Assembly: GCA_037127255.1 (NCBI GenBank)
Contig: JBANSL010000006.1
Location: forward strand, 86,538,107-86,602,106
DNA length: 64,000 nt
Source of the DNA: Persicaria tinctoria
Taxonomy: Eukaryota > Streptophyta > Magnoliopsida > Caryophyllales > Polygonaceae
Reading direction: 5' to 3'
Shown here: positions 1 through 12,361 of the stretch, one piece after another
Numbering within the stretch: the stretch's first letter is position 1
Layout of the letters: the number at the start of each line of letters is the position of its first letter
Position numbers and translations under genes: made by a program
The notes under the pieces: model-generated
Database searches by the model: none
The model's input: only the letters and a program-made list of their open reading frames with translations
What the model was told of the DNA's origin: nothing

Positions 1-4
1 GTAG

Positions 5-694
5 GAGAATGCTAAGAGGATCCAAAACTTGGGGAAACAAATTAGCCAACTTACTCAAACATCAAGCGAGATAATAGCAAAGAAGATGGCCACCCCGCAA
101 GTTGATAAAGAAAGCCAATCCATCATGCCATCCCCTGGGACATTGAAAGATGCAAGAATGGAAGATCATGTCTAAGTCATTGTGCTCAATTCATTCTATC
201 TTAGTTGGTTTCAACGTGATAATGATGTTCAGAACGAGGAGGAATTGGTCACAGATGAAGACATTTTCTTTGACGATAGAGAAGAGGGTTTAGTGCTTCC
301 TGACATGGAATCTCATGACTCGGCGTATGAGGTTTCATGTGTTTTGTCTCCTACTCCATCTGATGCATTCATTCAGAGCTCCCCTGTTGATGAACCATGT
401 CTAGAGCCACCTACTGGGGCTCGAGAGGTAATAAAGGTAAAGTTTTACAATTTGGAAGGTAACGGTGATTATGTTGATCCTTTTAATTGTTATTCTGAAA
501 AGCCACCAGTGGAACTGAACTGGTGGTATCATATTCCATCAGTAGGGAGTCATACCTTTGATAAATTGAAAGTGTTTTTAATTTATATAGTATTATATAA
601 TTTCAATTTATTAGTGTGCTATGACGTCTCGTGTAAGATGTGTGCACATGAATATGACAGACTACTGAGGGCTTTGACGATGTCTGATTGGTAA
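5..694 (+). pseudogene. Ty3/gypsy (Athila-like) gag remnant
   Basis: One reading frame runs from the left edge to 694 with a single in-frame TAA near 172. It opens with a segment of the type NAKRIQNLGKQISQLTQ, which resembles the 'xNLExQxGQLA' stretch near the C-terminus of Athila-type gag. The VIVLNS stretch right after the stop resembles the 'AVTLRSG' stretch that follows it in such polyproteins. An acidic segment rich in D and E and a PPVEL motif come next, also usual in this region. No protease or RT follows before the LINE at 797. I read it as a truncated retroelement fragment. Family assignment rests on motif resemblance only; upstream sequence lies outside the window. Confidence 0.5.
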
Positions 695-1533
695 GGATTG
701 GAAGTCAACCTAAGGTATGAGGGTTTTTTTTATATTTTCGTCTTATTTTTAGTTATTTTTTTATTTCCTTTTTATTTCAGTTAGGAGTATATTTTAAAAA
801 AAAGGGTCGAGCCTTCCTCTTTCCTTTCTTCCTCTCCCAAGTCGGCATCTTCCTCGCCCTCATCTCACCATCGCCGTCACCGCACCTTCCCATCTCAACG
901 CCCTTGAGCGCCGCCTCTCTCTTCCGGCTGCCGACCACCACTCCGCCCGTCTATCTCGGCCCTATTCTCGAACTCAACGGTTCAGCCACCAACTCTGGCC
1001 ATCTGGCGCTGTCGGCAATTCACCGCCGAAACCCTGAACCGCATCTAGCCTCTTAGATTCTGCCAGTCACCACCGCCTTTCTTCCATCCCATTCTCATAG
1101 CCGAAACCCTAAACCGCAACCACCGTCTATCACCTAGCTCTATCCCAAACCTGTCCAACCCACCCCCTCCTCCTCCCCCTTCTCATCACCCTCCTCCCCC
1201 TCATCCTCCCACTCAACCCAACATTCAACCCCCCTGGTCCATTACACCTCCTATGGCTCAAACTGTAATCTCCTCTGCCACTGATCCCCCCTCCCTCTCA
1301 CTCTGTCACAAACTGCTCCTTTTCATCTTCCCCTCTCCTACCCACCTCATCTTCTAAGATACCACTTAAACCCATCCCCATGTTTCCAAATCCACTAAAT
1401 CAACTATCAAATCTTCTCTCTTCTCTTCCATAGAGAGGATAAACCAAGCTTACCGAAAGAAAAAACCTCCCCTCCACCTCCTACAAGGGTTGTAGACCTA
1501 GAAGGGACTCAAAAGATTTACACAGAGTCACAC

Positions 1534-1797
1534 ATGAAGTTGCAAAAGGAATTGAAGAAAATGGACGTCCTAAAGGAAAAGGGAGAAAGTTTAAAGAAGA
1601 GGGTTACCTTTGCTGATCAGAATTCTTTTCAGATTTTAAAAATGGTGATTGATGAGTCAGGAACTAACAAGGAGGACTTGGAAACCTTACTTTTGACAAA
1701 TGGGAATAAGGATAACAATACTGAAGTTTCAACAGATGGCGACAAGGGTAAAGGAGTACAAGTGCAGACAGAGAAAGACCTCAATGGAACGAGGTAA
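1534..1797 (+). pseudogene. possible LINE ORF1 remnant
   Basis: A lysine- and glutamate-rich 87-codon frame (MKLQKELKKMDVLKEKGES...) lies between the C-rich leader and the endonuclease of the split LINE. Its position fits ORF1, but no DUF4283 or zinc-knuckle motif can be seen, so ORF1 is either badly decayed or replaced. The frame stays charged and partly readable, with stops, to about 1990. Not recognised as anything else. Confidence 0.3.
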
Positions 1798-2016
1798 GAA
1801 TAAGTGTAAGACTGAACAAGCAATGTACCTCTTCCACTAGGACAGCTCCACAAGAAATAGAAGCTGAAGATATTGAGGAGGAGAATGTCTAGGAATCTGG
1901 AGAAAGAGAACAGAAAGAATTAGTGCTTGCACTCAAGTATTGGCATGTGCAGAGTATAGAGGGTAGACAAATTAATGAAAAAGGGCCTAGCACCCTTCAA
2001 AGAAGGAGTAAATGAT

Positions 2017-2998
2017 AAAAGCCTCATGGAATGTGATGGGAGTTTAACAGCACCCCGAAACAAAAGGTTGTTAGGAACTTCATGAGAGATAAGAACATAT
2101 GTTTGCTTGGAGTTCTTGAAACTAAATTAAATGTGGTAAAACTGCAATCTATAATGAGGAAGAGCTTTATTTAGTGGAACTACATTCACAACTTTGATCA
2201 AAGTGCAACTGGTAGAATCCTAATCATTTGGGATCCTCTGAGAGTAGATTTCAGATAGAGAACAATTACTGAGCAACTCATAAGTGGAGAAATTCAATGC
2301 AAAATTATTGGGAAGTGCTTTCAGTTTGCACAAGTTTATGGCCTCCACACAATTGTCAAAAGGAGAGGATTATGGAGAAATCTTGTAGATGAGATGGGTA
2401 GCACAAATCTTCCATGGCTAATACAAGGGGTTTTTAATGCCATCATGAGGTCGTGTGAAAGGAAAAACAGTGCCTCAGTGACTGCATATGAGGTTTCTGA
2501 TTTGTGGCATGTATGCTCAGAATTAGATTTGCATGATGCTTTAAGTGAAGGGCTCGACCATACCTGGTTCAAAGGCTCAAAGTTCACCAAAATAGACAGA
2601 GTCATGGTCAACGGGTGTTGGGATACTTTGGACATCTACTATAAAGCAAATTTTATGTTGCCTAAATCCTTTTTTTATCACAGTCAGGTGCTTGTGGAGG
2701 TGCTTGAACAGCAAAGAAATAAAAGGAGACCATTTAAGTATTTCAACATGTGGGGACAAAATGAAACCTTCCAATAGCAAATCAATGAGTACTGGATTTA
2801 CAATGGTAGAGGCTCTGAACAATTCCTTCTATGTAAGAAATTACAGAATCTAAAGAAGCCACTACAGAAGTTAAATAGATCCCAATATTCCAATATAAAT
2901 GACAGAGCTAAAAATATCGAGACAGAGTATGAGAAACCTTTTATGGACATAAGAAATGATCCTATATCAGATGAACTATTACATACAATGGACAGTGA
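2017..2998 (+). pseudogene. LINE endonuclease (EEP) domain, 5' part of ORF2
   Basis: With frame shifts the translation reads KASWNVxGL at the start, then LGVLETKLN, PWLIQGVFNAIMRS (equivalent of the catalytic GDFN motif, here degraded to GVFN), TWFKGSKFTKIDRVMVN and a degraded SDHxP motif. These are the ordered blocks of an apurinic-like endonuclease of plant L1 elements. The longest open piece is 2394-2777. Coding continues to 2998, where the LTR element begins, and resumes at 8939. Nonfunctional because of stops and loss of the catalytic GDFN motif. Confidence 0.75.
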
Positions 2999-4417
2999 TG
3001 ACGGATGGAAAACCTGTCGTTGATCCGTCAAAGAAAACTCAAACCTATAACTAGTGTAGTAATAAGTAAGAAGTCGATCCACATGGAAATTTGTTATTCA
3101 AGTATGATTTAGGTTTCAATTAAGGAACCAAAGAGGGGGTTTTTGAATGTGAATGTTTCGCCTTTTATCAAAGCGGATTGATGAAAGCAAAGTAAATGAA
3201 TTTGGTTCAAACAATTATGAGAAGCAATTCTACCTACCATTTTCCACTTTATTTGGTTTGAAATGATCCTTGTAACTTCTTCTTGTCCTTTTAAGGTTTC
3301 CTATTAATGCCCCTATCCCGACCTAATATAGCTACTAGTCCAACCAGTCTTAGCAACCCTTGTCAATCGAACAGTCCCTAAAGAAGGATTTAACCCAATT
3401 GATAGCTTTAAGTTCAGAGATTAGTCAAGGTATTTGCAGTCCCTAAAGAGGGATTTAACAACACATTCAACTTCCTACTCATTCAATTAGTTCAACCAGC
3501 CCTAAAGGAACAAGTTTGCCACTTAGGTTAAGGTTCACAACCAGGAATCTACAAAACCTTAGCAATTGAATTGATCTAACTAGTTGGCCAGATAAGATAG
3601 AACAAAACAATAAACAATCAAGCACAAAGAAGTTGAAGCATTCAAATATATGAAATAGGGAACGAGAATTAGAAACTCACAATCAATCCAAATAAAGCTT
3701 CAAATTATAGGCAGAATAGATGAGTTTAGATCCTCATGGAAGACATCGCTCAATCTCTAATTGCCTGATAGAACGTAGAATAGAATGAAAGTTAATGAAA
3801 ACTAACAACATTCGGCCTTTTAGAGTCTAAGTCGGCAACCAAACAAACTAAAAAAACTAGGGTTTTAATTAAATGAAATGCGGTGCTCAGGCGAAAAATG
3901 CGGCGGCCGCGGCAAATGCTGCGGTCGTTGCACGCGGGGAATGCGACGGCCGCGACATATATGTTGCGGCCTCTGAATTGGTCTTTCACGGAAAATCTGT
4001 CTCGATTTTGCTCTTGTTGTCAATAAGAAAGTTGTAGATCTTTGAAAAAGCTTTCCAACTCATGGTCATAATAGTCAATCGGACAACTGAGGTCTCCAGA
4101 AAGTGCAAAACAAGTTCAGCATGTCTGGCGACAACTTCTACAGACTTGTTCTTCGTTTTGGTTCACTTCTTCTTCTCAGGACCTCTTGAGATCTTCATAT
4201 AAGCTTGTTTGATCAACTAGACATTCTCATCTAATGCGTTATCAACCCATGTCTCCTCCTCGGATCCACAATTATCTGAAATAATCAATAAAAGCATGTA
4301 GATTCCGACTCCAACCACACAGAGAACAAATATGCAAATTATACTTAAACCATGCATGATGTGCATCATAACTAACCTAAATGCAACCTATTATGACCCT
4401 CTAAATGCATGCTATCA
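2999..4417 (-). repeat. 3' LTR of the Athila-like element
   Basis: From about 3069 to 4417 this is nearly identical to 7552-8938. Only this copy keeps the outermost 70 bases (2999-3068). It carries a GC-rich patch around 3893-3955 with repeated GCGGCCGC-like words, also present in the other LTR near 8445-8475. Confidence 0.8.
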
Positions 4418-4428
4418 AACTCCCCTAC
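4418..4428 (-). other. polypurine tract of the Athila-like element
   Basis: On the - strand this reads GTGTAGGGGAGT immediately before the TG start of the 3' LTR, the position and composition expected for the plus-strand primer. It fixes the element's orientation. Confidence 0.65.
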
Positions 4429-4854
4429 ACTTAACCTTCGCTAGTACGTCCTCGAGCAAACAATATCAAAGCAACATATACCTACGCTTTCCTCCTTCAT
4501 GCATTAGCCCAAATCAAAAGCAACATCAATTTTAAATGAACACAAGACCAAGTGAATAAACATCCTAGCATGTATTTATCGATCAAAGCATAGAAGTAGA
4601 AATCATCCAACCTCACCAAGAATATGTGTTTCGCTCATGCTCTCATGTGTTTAGGCTTTATGGTTCAACTTTCAACTCAATCCAAAATGCACTAAGCTCA
4701 TAGACATTGACCAAAGTATCACCAAATCTCCACCGAAATACCATTAATTGCGAAACACAATAAAAAAAAAACAAATTTGACTCTAGTAAATTTTTTTTTC
4801 TTTTCATTTTCGATTTTTTTCTTTTTCTATTTATTTATTTTCTTGCCTTGGTGT

Positions 4855-5095
4855 CTTCCTTACACGAGTCGCAAATATGGGTGTCATGAATGGCCCCGGT
4901 TTATCGACACCTCAACCTACTTAATTAAAGTCCACTTGCACATCTTTCGACGCGAGTTGCAAACATGGGTGTCATGAATGAACCCAGCTACTCAATGATC
5001 AAGCTTTCTTTCCTAGTAGATAGTTTTCAACACTGTTTTGCGTGAATCATACCAATGGGTGTCATGCGTAGACCCGGTTACTAAGTGCATCAACC
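4855..5095. repeat. three imperfect repeats around ATGGGTGTCATG
   Basis: The block ATGGGTGTCATGAATG...CCCGG occurs near 4878, 4964 and 5057, spaced about 86-93 bases, each followed by a variable tail. It lies in the 3' non-coding part of the internal region of the Athila-like element. Confidence 0.6.
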
Positions 5096-5831
5096 ATTGC
5101 CACCTTATTTCACTAAGTATGCACAAATTCAAACAAAAGACTCAAAATATAAACATAAACTCCGCAAGCAACAATCATGAGAGTCGGTCCTGAAAAATAG
5201 ATACTGAAGTCAATGCCAAGAGGTAGCAACACAAGGAGAGTGAATCACACAATTAAGCAAAAAAATTATAAATGATTCTAATAAGGCTAAAACATTCTCA
5301 CAAGGGTCATGTTTTGTAGGATTTCAATCATACTTTAGCTCAATCATACATGCTCAATTATATTTGCTAGCTCATGTTCCACAAAAATCAAGTATAGACA
5401 AGGCCAAAACATCCAAAACTCCAAGGGATTTATATGATCATGCTGAAATTTAAATTAGAGGACAAACTAAGCCACATGGGTATTTGAATAACACATATGG
5501 ATGCAATGCATGCTTGTTTTTGGAATTTTCAAAAAAAAAATTAATACGAAAATGGGGAAAATTAACAATTAAATAAACTAAACAACAATTAAACTAAACA
5601 ACAATTAAATAAACTTAAACATGGTGCAGAAAATGAAATATGATCTACTAAACGACAGTATATCCAACATTTCTCTCCCCCATACTTAAAGTTTTCATTG
5701 TCCTCAATGAAACAGTACATACAACAAAAAGAAACTTAGATGAAATCATGGTGAAGGATAAAGAAACTAACCACTCACTAGTGCGGAGGCTGCTAGGGCG
5801 GAGACTGGTAGGGCGGAATGCGTGGGTACTG

Positions 5832-6069
5832 CTAGCGAAGGTAGTAGGTCTGCTCTCTCCGTATCTCCTCCATGTTGTAGGACATCTCCCGCACATTGCA
5901 GTCAATGTCGCTGAGTGTGACCTCGAAGAAGTCCTGGCGCATGGACATATGATGGAACTCTGTGAACATGTGGTCTCGCCAGGCATCATCATCAGCAGAA
6001 GAGCGATGCCCCACAGAAGAGCCAACAGCATACTGAGGCATCGGGTGATCATGGGCATCCGTCTGCTTC

Positions 6070-6121
<52 letters not shown>

Positions 6122-7013
6122 TATCATCATCATTCTCATCGCCCAAGAGGTAGAGGGAGACGTTGGTAGCGCCGTAAGGCAAGCCCCTAGGCAGCCTCAA
6201 TCGGTGGTCTCCATGCTTTCCCGACTTCCAGATGAAGCCCGTTGCCTCAGAGCCCTCAATCAGATAGGCACTCCTCAGCTGCTCCTCTGTATAGGTGTAC
6301 CCTCCAGACATAGGTACACCGCACTGTGTAGGATCAATATAGCGATGGGCGATGAGGCTAATCATGCCTTCTAGACCAATCCTCCCTTTCTTCTTCCCTT
6401 GGATCCGCAGACAGCTCTCAACAAATAGCTCAACCTAGTCTGGCGTGACATGAGACTAGGGAGCAAGGCTCCATAACCAAGGCAAATCACCGGTGGTTAC
6501 CTTGTTCACATCGCCTTGGCCGCTGAAAGACATGGCCAAGACTTTGTGAACCAATCGAAGGCACGGGTGGACAAACTTATAGTTGTACTCGCCTTTGTGT
6601 CCATCAAATGTAGAACCAGTCGCTGCATACCAGAAATCATGAAGTTGTTGTTCCGACGCCAGGTAAGACCAATCTTGGGTGGGCGCTTGAGTGATCCCAA
6701 AGGCCACTCTCAACTGGTTATAAGAACAAGTGTGGATCTGGTCCATCAAATGAAACTAAATCCGAGAATCATCCACACGCTCCAGCGTAACTAGAAACTC
6801 CCACGCCAGCTCAGCATAAGTGGGAGCACTGCAGTCTATGAATGCCCCCAAACCCTCATGAGCGAGCATCTGACCCGTGACACCCAGCATCCCTAGCCTC
6901 TTTAAAGTAGGAATATCGAAGAGCTTGGTCTGCACAAACCTCTTCGGATCAAAGCTCTCATAGGCCTTCCTCTGCTCTCTAGACATGGATCTCAATCGAC
7001 GCACCATTTTCAC
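5832..7013 (-). pseudogene. Athila-type ORF protein, three in-frame TAG stops
   Basis: A single frame of about 394 codons runs from ATG 7013 to 5832, broken only by TAG at about 6756, 6453 and 6432. The N-terminal half (RFVQTKLFDIPTLKRLGMLG, then PTYAELAWEFLVTLE, then QLRVAFGI and PWLWSLAP) resembles the 'ATHILA ORF1 / putative plant transposon protein' family common in Athila elements; its function is unknown. The second half has a run of about 17 Asp residues from a triplet repeat, then an acidic/histidine-rich tail. There is no pol next to it, so it could only have moved using proteins from another element. Confidence 0.6.
6070..6125. repeat. (ATC)n triplet microsatellite
   Basis: About 17 tandem ATC/TCA triplets interrupt the Athila-type ORF and encode poly-Asp on -. 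The poly-Ile and poly-Met frames on the other readings are artefacts. Confidence 0.9.
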
Positions 7014-7551
7014 AAGATTTCAGTAGTAAATATTCCACCCAAACAGATCCAAAATCAACCACAAACTCAAATCCACCACAACAAATCAACAAGATCCAAA
7101 ACATCCAAATCAACCCAAATTCCAAAGCACCAAGTAACACTCAACAAAACACCAAGAACACAAATCATCACCCCTCAATCCAAAATTCCAACTTCAATCC
7201 TCATAACTCCAAACAACAATAATCGATGAATAAAAATACACACAACTCCAAAACAAACCCACAATGTCCGAACCTGGCGGCGAGCGCAACAGGTAGCGGC
7301 AAGCTCAGCGGCGGGGCGAGCTTCGATGCAGGAGCAGTTACGAAGGTGGCGAGGGATGATGCTTGGGTGTTTGGTGTGCGACAGATCTGGCGAGGGTATG
7401 GGTCGCGGTGGTCGGTTCCGGCGAGAGGAGAGGTTGGAGAAGGAGGAAGGATGGGGAAGGTGAAGGTTAGCTATGGAGGTGGATGGCTATGGGGGTCGGA
7501 GTTGTGGTAGGGAAACCGACAGAGGATAGAGAAAGAAAGGGTAGGGTTTGG

Positions 7552-8938
7552 AAGATGTCGATCCACAGGGAAATTTGTTATTCAAGTATGATTTAAGTGT
7601 CAATTAAGTAACTAAAGATACGCGGCCACGCAGTGATCACAAAGCGAACTATTCTTTCGCCTTTTACTAAGTAACTAAAGATGGGGTTTTTGAATGTGAA
7701 AGTTCCGCCTTTTATCAAACCAGATTGATGAAAGCAAAGTAAATGAATTTGGTTCAAACAATTATGAGAAGCAATTCTACCTACCATTTTCCACTTTATT
7801 TGGTTTGAAACGATCCTTGTAACTTCTTCTTCTCCTTTTAAGGTTTCCTATGAATGCCCTTGTCCCGACCTAATATAGCTACTAGTCCAACCAGTCCTAG
7901 CAACCCTTATCAATCGAACAGTCCCTAAAGAAGGATTTAACCCAATTGATAGCTTTAAGTTCAGAGATTAGCCAAGGTATTTGCAGTCCTTAAAGAGCGA
8001 TTTAACAACACATTCAACTTCCTACTCATTCAATTAGTTCAACCAACCCTAAAGGATCAAGTTTTCCACTTAGGTTAAGGTTCGCAACCAAGAATCTACA
8101 AAACCTTAGCAATTGAATTGATCTAACTAGTTGGCCAGACAAGATAGAACAAAACAATAAACAATCAAGCAGAAAGAAGTTGAAGCATTCAAATATAGAA
8201 AACAAGGAACGAGAATTAGAAACTTACAATCAATCCAAATAAAGCTTCAAATTATAGGCATAACAGATGAGTTTAGTTCCTCATGGAAGACATCGCTCAA
8301 TCTCTAATTGTCTTATAGGACGTAGAATAGAATGGAAGTTAATGAAAACTAACAACATTCGACCTTTTACAGTCTAAGTCGGCAACCAAACAAACTAACA
8401 AAACTAGGGTTCTAATTAAATGAAACGCGGCACTCAAGCGGCAAATACGGCGGCCGCGGCAAATGCAGCGGCCGCGACATATATGTTGTGGCCGCGGCAT
8501 TGGTCTTTCATGGAAAATTTGTCTCGAGTTTACTCTTGTTGTCAAAAAGAAAGTTGTAGCTCTCTGAAAAGCTTTTCAATGCATGGTCATAATAGTCAAT
8601 CGGACAACCGAGTCATCCAGAAAGTGCAAAACAAGTTCAACATGTCTGGCGCCAACTTCTGCAGACTTGTTATTCGTTTTGGTTCACTTCTTCTTCTCAT
8701 GACCTCTTGAGATCCTCATGTAAGCTTCTTTGATCAACTAGACATTCTCATCTAATGTGTTATCAACCCATGTCTCCTCCTCGGCTCCACGGTTATCTGA
8801 AATAATCAATAAAAGCATGTAGATTCCAACTCCAACCACACATAGAACAAATATGCAAATTATACTTAAACCATGCATGATATGCATCATAACTAAAATA
8901 AATGTAACCTATTATAACCCTCTAAATGCATGCTATCA
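7552..8938 (-). repeat. 5' LTR of the Athila-like element, U5 end deleted
   Basis: Matches the left LTR from the TCGATCCACA block (7558) to the TG end at 8938. It lacks the last 70 bases of U5 found at 2999-3068, and no primer-binding site is visible beside it, so a deletion removed the LTR/internal junction. It also has a private insert near 7619-7681 flanked by copies of AAGTAACTAAAGAT. Confidence 0.75.
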
Positions 8939-9139
8939 AGTGCAAAGAAAAAGGCGAACAGGCTTAAAGAAGCAGAATTTAAATTTCTCTCACAGCTAGC
9001 AAAAACTAAACACATTTTTTAGGAAGACAAGTGCAGTGCCTACTTCCATGGTATTATGAAGAAAAACATGAAGAGGAACCATGCCAGCTCAATGGTTAAG
9101 GGGGATGGGCAGGAAACATTATCTCTAAATGAGGTTGCT

Positions 9140-11310
9140 GATGAGTTTGTGAAATTCTACATGGGGCTACTGGGACTGAAAAGCAAACTTCAGATGTAAA
9201 TGAGAGATACATTAGAGATAGAGGAGCCATATTGACAGATGAAAGACATCCAGAGCTTATAAGAGGAGTCACAACTGAGGAAATCAAAGATGCACTGTGG
9301 AGTATTGGGGATGACAAATCCCCGAGCCCGGATGGCCATACTTCAAAGTTTTTTAAGGATACTTAGGCCACAACAGGAGACCAACTAACCAAAGCAGTCA
9401 TGGAATTCTTCAGGGCAAGTAACCTTCTTAAGCAAACCAACCATACCTCCATTTCCTTAATTGCTAAAAAAGCCAATGCCAAATCTGTTGGCGATTACAG
9501 GCCCATCTCGTGTTGCAATATCTCTTATAAAATAATCACCAAAATATTATATGCTAGACTATCTCCCATTATGAAAATTCTTGTCTCTCCTGCACAAATC
9601 GGTTTCATTGAGGGTAGAATCATGAATGAAAATATTTTTCTGTTACAAGAGATAATTAGAAGATACTCTAGAAAAAGAAATCAGCCCTAGATGCATTCTC
9701 AACCTGGATCTTAAAATGGCCTATGATACTATCTCCTAGAAATTTATTGGATAAATGCTACATCATCTGAACTTTCTTTCACAGTTTATCCTTTGGATTC
9801 TAGAGTGTGTATGCTCCCCTACCTTTTCTGTTACCATTAATGGGTCTTTACATGGATATTTCTATTGAAAAAGAGGGTGAGGTAAGGAGACCCTATCTCC
9901 CTTCTTATCTTTGTTCTATCTGTGGACTACTTGTCAAGAATTTTAAAAATCAGGACTAGACTTCCAGGTTTTAAGTTTCATCCAAAGTGTGAAAGGCTAC
10001 AAATCTCACATCTTGCTTATGCTGATGACTTAATTTTAATGTCTCGACGAGATAAAATTTCTATGTCTATTTTGCTGAATGCTCTAAATCATTTTTCTGA
10101 GGTTTCAGGACTGGAAATTAGTGCATCTAAATCCTCTTACTTTCTTGTTGGGGTTAAAGTTGAAGACATGGAGTTTCTTGCTACTAGATCAGGCTTTAAA
10201 CCGGGCTCTTTTCCTTTCAGATACCTTGGCATTCCAATCTCTTCACGGAAGCTCACTATTTCACAACTCCCTCTCTTTTTGGATAATGTTCTAACAAACA
10301 TTAGCTACTGGAACTCTAAAACCTTGTCTTATGCAGGAAGAGTAAAGCTCATTAGAACTATGCTTCAAGGAATCAGTGCCTTCTGATTTTTTATCCTTCG
10401 ACTCTGATTGACAAAGTAAATAGCTTATGTGCTAAATTTTTGTGGAAATCTCATCATATAAAATGGAAACATGTGTGTTTGCCCAAAGAGGAATGTGGTA
10501 TAGGCTTGAAAGATCTTAAAACTTGGAACACTGCTTTTCTCTCAAGAATGCTTTGGGATATTGTTAGGAAAAAGGATAGTCTATGGATTAGATGGGTGCA
10601 CCATCAATATTTACAACAAGGTGACATATGGTGCTGGCAAGTCCATAACAAAAATGATTCCCCTTTGCTGAAAAAAACCCTTGCTATTAGAGATGCTTTG
10701 CTAACCTCTACAGGAAACTCTCAAGATGCTATTGCAAAGCTAGACTGTTGGTGCCTTGGTGGAAAATTTAACACATAAGCTACATATAATCACTTCAGAA
10801 GAAGAGCTGCAACCCCTCCCCGGTCGACAGTTGTATGGGACAGAATAATCAGTCAAAAACGTGCTTTCATTTTATGGTTGGCAGCTAAAAGGAGACTAGC
10901 TACAAATGACCTGATTAGAACAAGGGAAGTAGATTTTAATTGTCATTTATGCAATCAAGATATTGAAACCCATGAGCATATCTTCTTTTCTTGTAACTTC
11001 TCCGCAAATGTAGTCTCAAGTTAAGGCTTGGTTAGGAATCTGGAGAGGAATGGGTACAATTAACAGTGGACTCAAATGGCTCAAGAAAGAAGCTAGAGGA
11101 AAAGGATGGTTCTCTAAAGGAAAGAGAGTGGCGATGGCTGCAACTGTATACCATATATGGAAGACAAGAAATGAGAAGACGTTTGAGGAATCAAGCAAGA
11201 GCATTGATACAATTGTTCACCTCATCAAAAACACATGTATACAAGGTCCTTTCACACAAATTCTCACTCTACTTCACATCTTCAGCAAGTCTACAAGGTG
11301 GAATTGATCG
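9140..11310 (+). pseudogene. LINE reverse transcriptase and C-terminal zinc-binding region
   Basis: Ordered RT blocks are readable across several frames: DKSPSPDGH-like near 9320, SVGDYRPISCCNISYKIITK (about 9487), AQIGFIEGR (about 9595), a decayed GDP block (about 9885) and the catalytic AYADDLILMSR (about 10015-10047). KTLSYAGRVKLI follows. The zf-RVT-like tail runs from about 10440 (KEECGIGLKDLKTWNTAFLSRML) to 11300 (VYHIWKTRNEKTFEE). Stops at about 9690, 10386 and 10778 plus frameshifts make it inactive. The frame joins the endonuclease piece ending at 2998. Confidence 0.8.
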
Positions 11311-11800
11311 AGCTACTGAAGGCACAAGTCAAATCTGATGCCAAGGAACAAGACTGTGAAGACTTAGAAGGCCTGAATTACAACTTGTATTCTTGTTGCA
11401 TTGAAACCTTCCATAGCCTCGTCGTCCAATTGGCTTACTTGCCTTGGATGAAATTTTGTATATCTATGGACTTGGATAAAATTGTAGTCGTATAGACTAG
11501 GTATGCTAAGGATGTTTTTTGTGTAAATCTCTTGATGGCCGAGCCGAAGGGAGATTTATACTTACACATTCTTAGGGGTAGGTCCGACTTCTGATAGCCT
11601 TGGCTTGAAGAGATAGGAGTTACCCCGAGCTTCTAGCTCAACACACCCATGGATTGGAGCAAGTTCGATTGTTCCATGATTTTGGTAGGTTCTGGACAAG
11701 AGGTCACTCCACTTGGTCCTTACTTTTGTACTATGTAAATATTACCTTTTCCTTGCAATATATTAACCCTTAAAATAAATAAAAAAAGTAGCATATTCTA

Positions 11801-12330
11801 CTTTCTGCTTGTTCGCCTCACGCTTCGTCCACCTTTCCGTCGGCATATGGGAATTTGACGCTAAAATGATATATGGAGCATGCTATTTGGAATTTTAAAA
11901 GACTTACTCTGCCCATGATAGCGTTGTAAATGGACGGTCGCCTAACCACCGTGAATTCAATCATGTGGGTTCTTCTATTCGGGGTGGTCCCGAATGTTAG
12001 GGCCAACTCGATTGTCCCAACCATCTCAACTTCGTCTCCGGAGAAGAAGACCAGCTTTCCTTAATACCGGCGTAAGGCACTTTCAGCGACCCCGAGTTAT
12101 TCAAAGGCGTCCCAGTAAAGGACATCCACATAAGAACATGTATCTATCATAACTCGCTTGACAGTTTTGGTTTCTATCTGCACATGGATGACCATCGGAT
12201 CTGAGTGTGACATTCTTAGGTCGTGGGCATCCCGAGTATCGGAAACAGAGAAGGTGAGTATGGGGGTTCGGTGCATGCTTGCTTTACGCTAGCCTCGGAC
12301 GGGGGGCGTCTGGCTTCTCTTTCATAGTTT
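11801..12330 (-). pseudogene. Ty3/gypsy (Tat-type) protease fragment
   Basis: On - the translation reads VSDTRDAHDLRMSHSDPMV, DVLYWDAFE and VGTIELALTFGTTPNRRTHM. This is clearly homologous to the protease region of the gypsy element at 57120-57540 on +. The catalytic DTGS equivalent is degraded to DTCS. The fragment stops at the LINE's target duplication on one side and at a C tract on the other. No RT follows. Confidence 0.7.
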
Positions 12331-12361
12331 TTTCTTTCCTACTTATTGGTGCCAGATGTCG

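Larger units (their letters stand above)
2999..8938 (-). mobile_element. Athila-like LTR retroelement inserted in the LINE
   Basis: Two long direct repeats bound a 3.1-kb internal region. Ends are TG/CA: the right LTR, read on -, starts TGATAGCATGC at 8938, and the left LTR ends at 2999. Flanking bases are AGTGA (2994-2998) and AGTGC (8939-8943), a 5-bp target duplication with one mismatch. Orientation is - because a purine tract (GTAGGGGAGT on -, 4418-4427) directly precedes the left LTR. The internal region encodes only an Athila-type ORF; no gag, protease, RT or integrase is seen, so the element is non-autonomous or internally deleted. Confidence 0.8.
797..11789 (+). mobile_element. L1-type LINE, decayed, split by an LTR element
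   Basis: Endonuclease-like coding (about 2017-2998) and reverse-transcriptase coding (about 8939-11310) belong to one element interrupted at 2999-8938. Removing the insertion restores an open frame across the join (MDSAKKKANRLKEAE). The 3' end is an A-rich tail (about 11771-11787). The flanks AGTATATTTTA (786-796) and AGCATATTCTA (11790-11800) match at 9 of 11 positions, both differences being C/T, and may be the aged target duplication. About 797-1500 is C-rich and non-coding, as expected of a 5' UTR. Many stops and frameshifts show it is dead. Confidence 0.75.

Noticed and set aside
5748..6374. 208-codon frame on + with a long poly-Ile run
   Set aside because: It is the antisense reading of the Athila-type ORF through the ATC triplet repeat; the - frame has the protein-family resemblance.
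11500..12300. An endogenous viral insertion
   Set aside because: Coding pieces here and elsewhere belong to LINE, copia or gypsy elements; no caulimovirus-type movement protein or coat region was seen.
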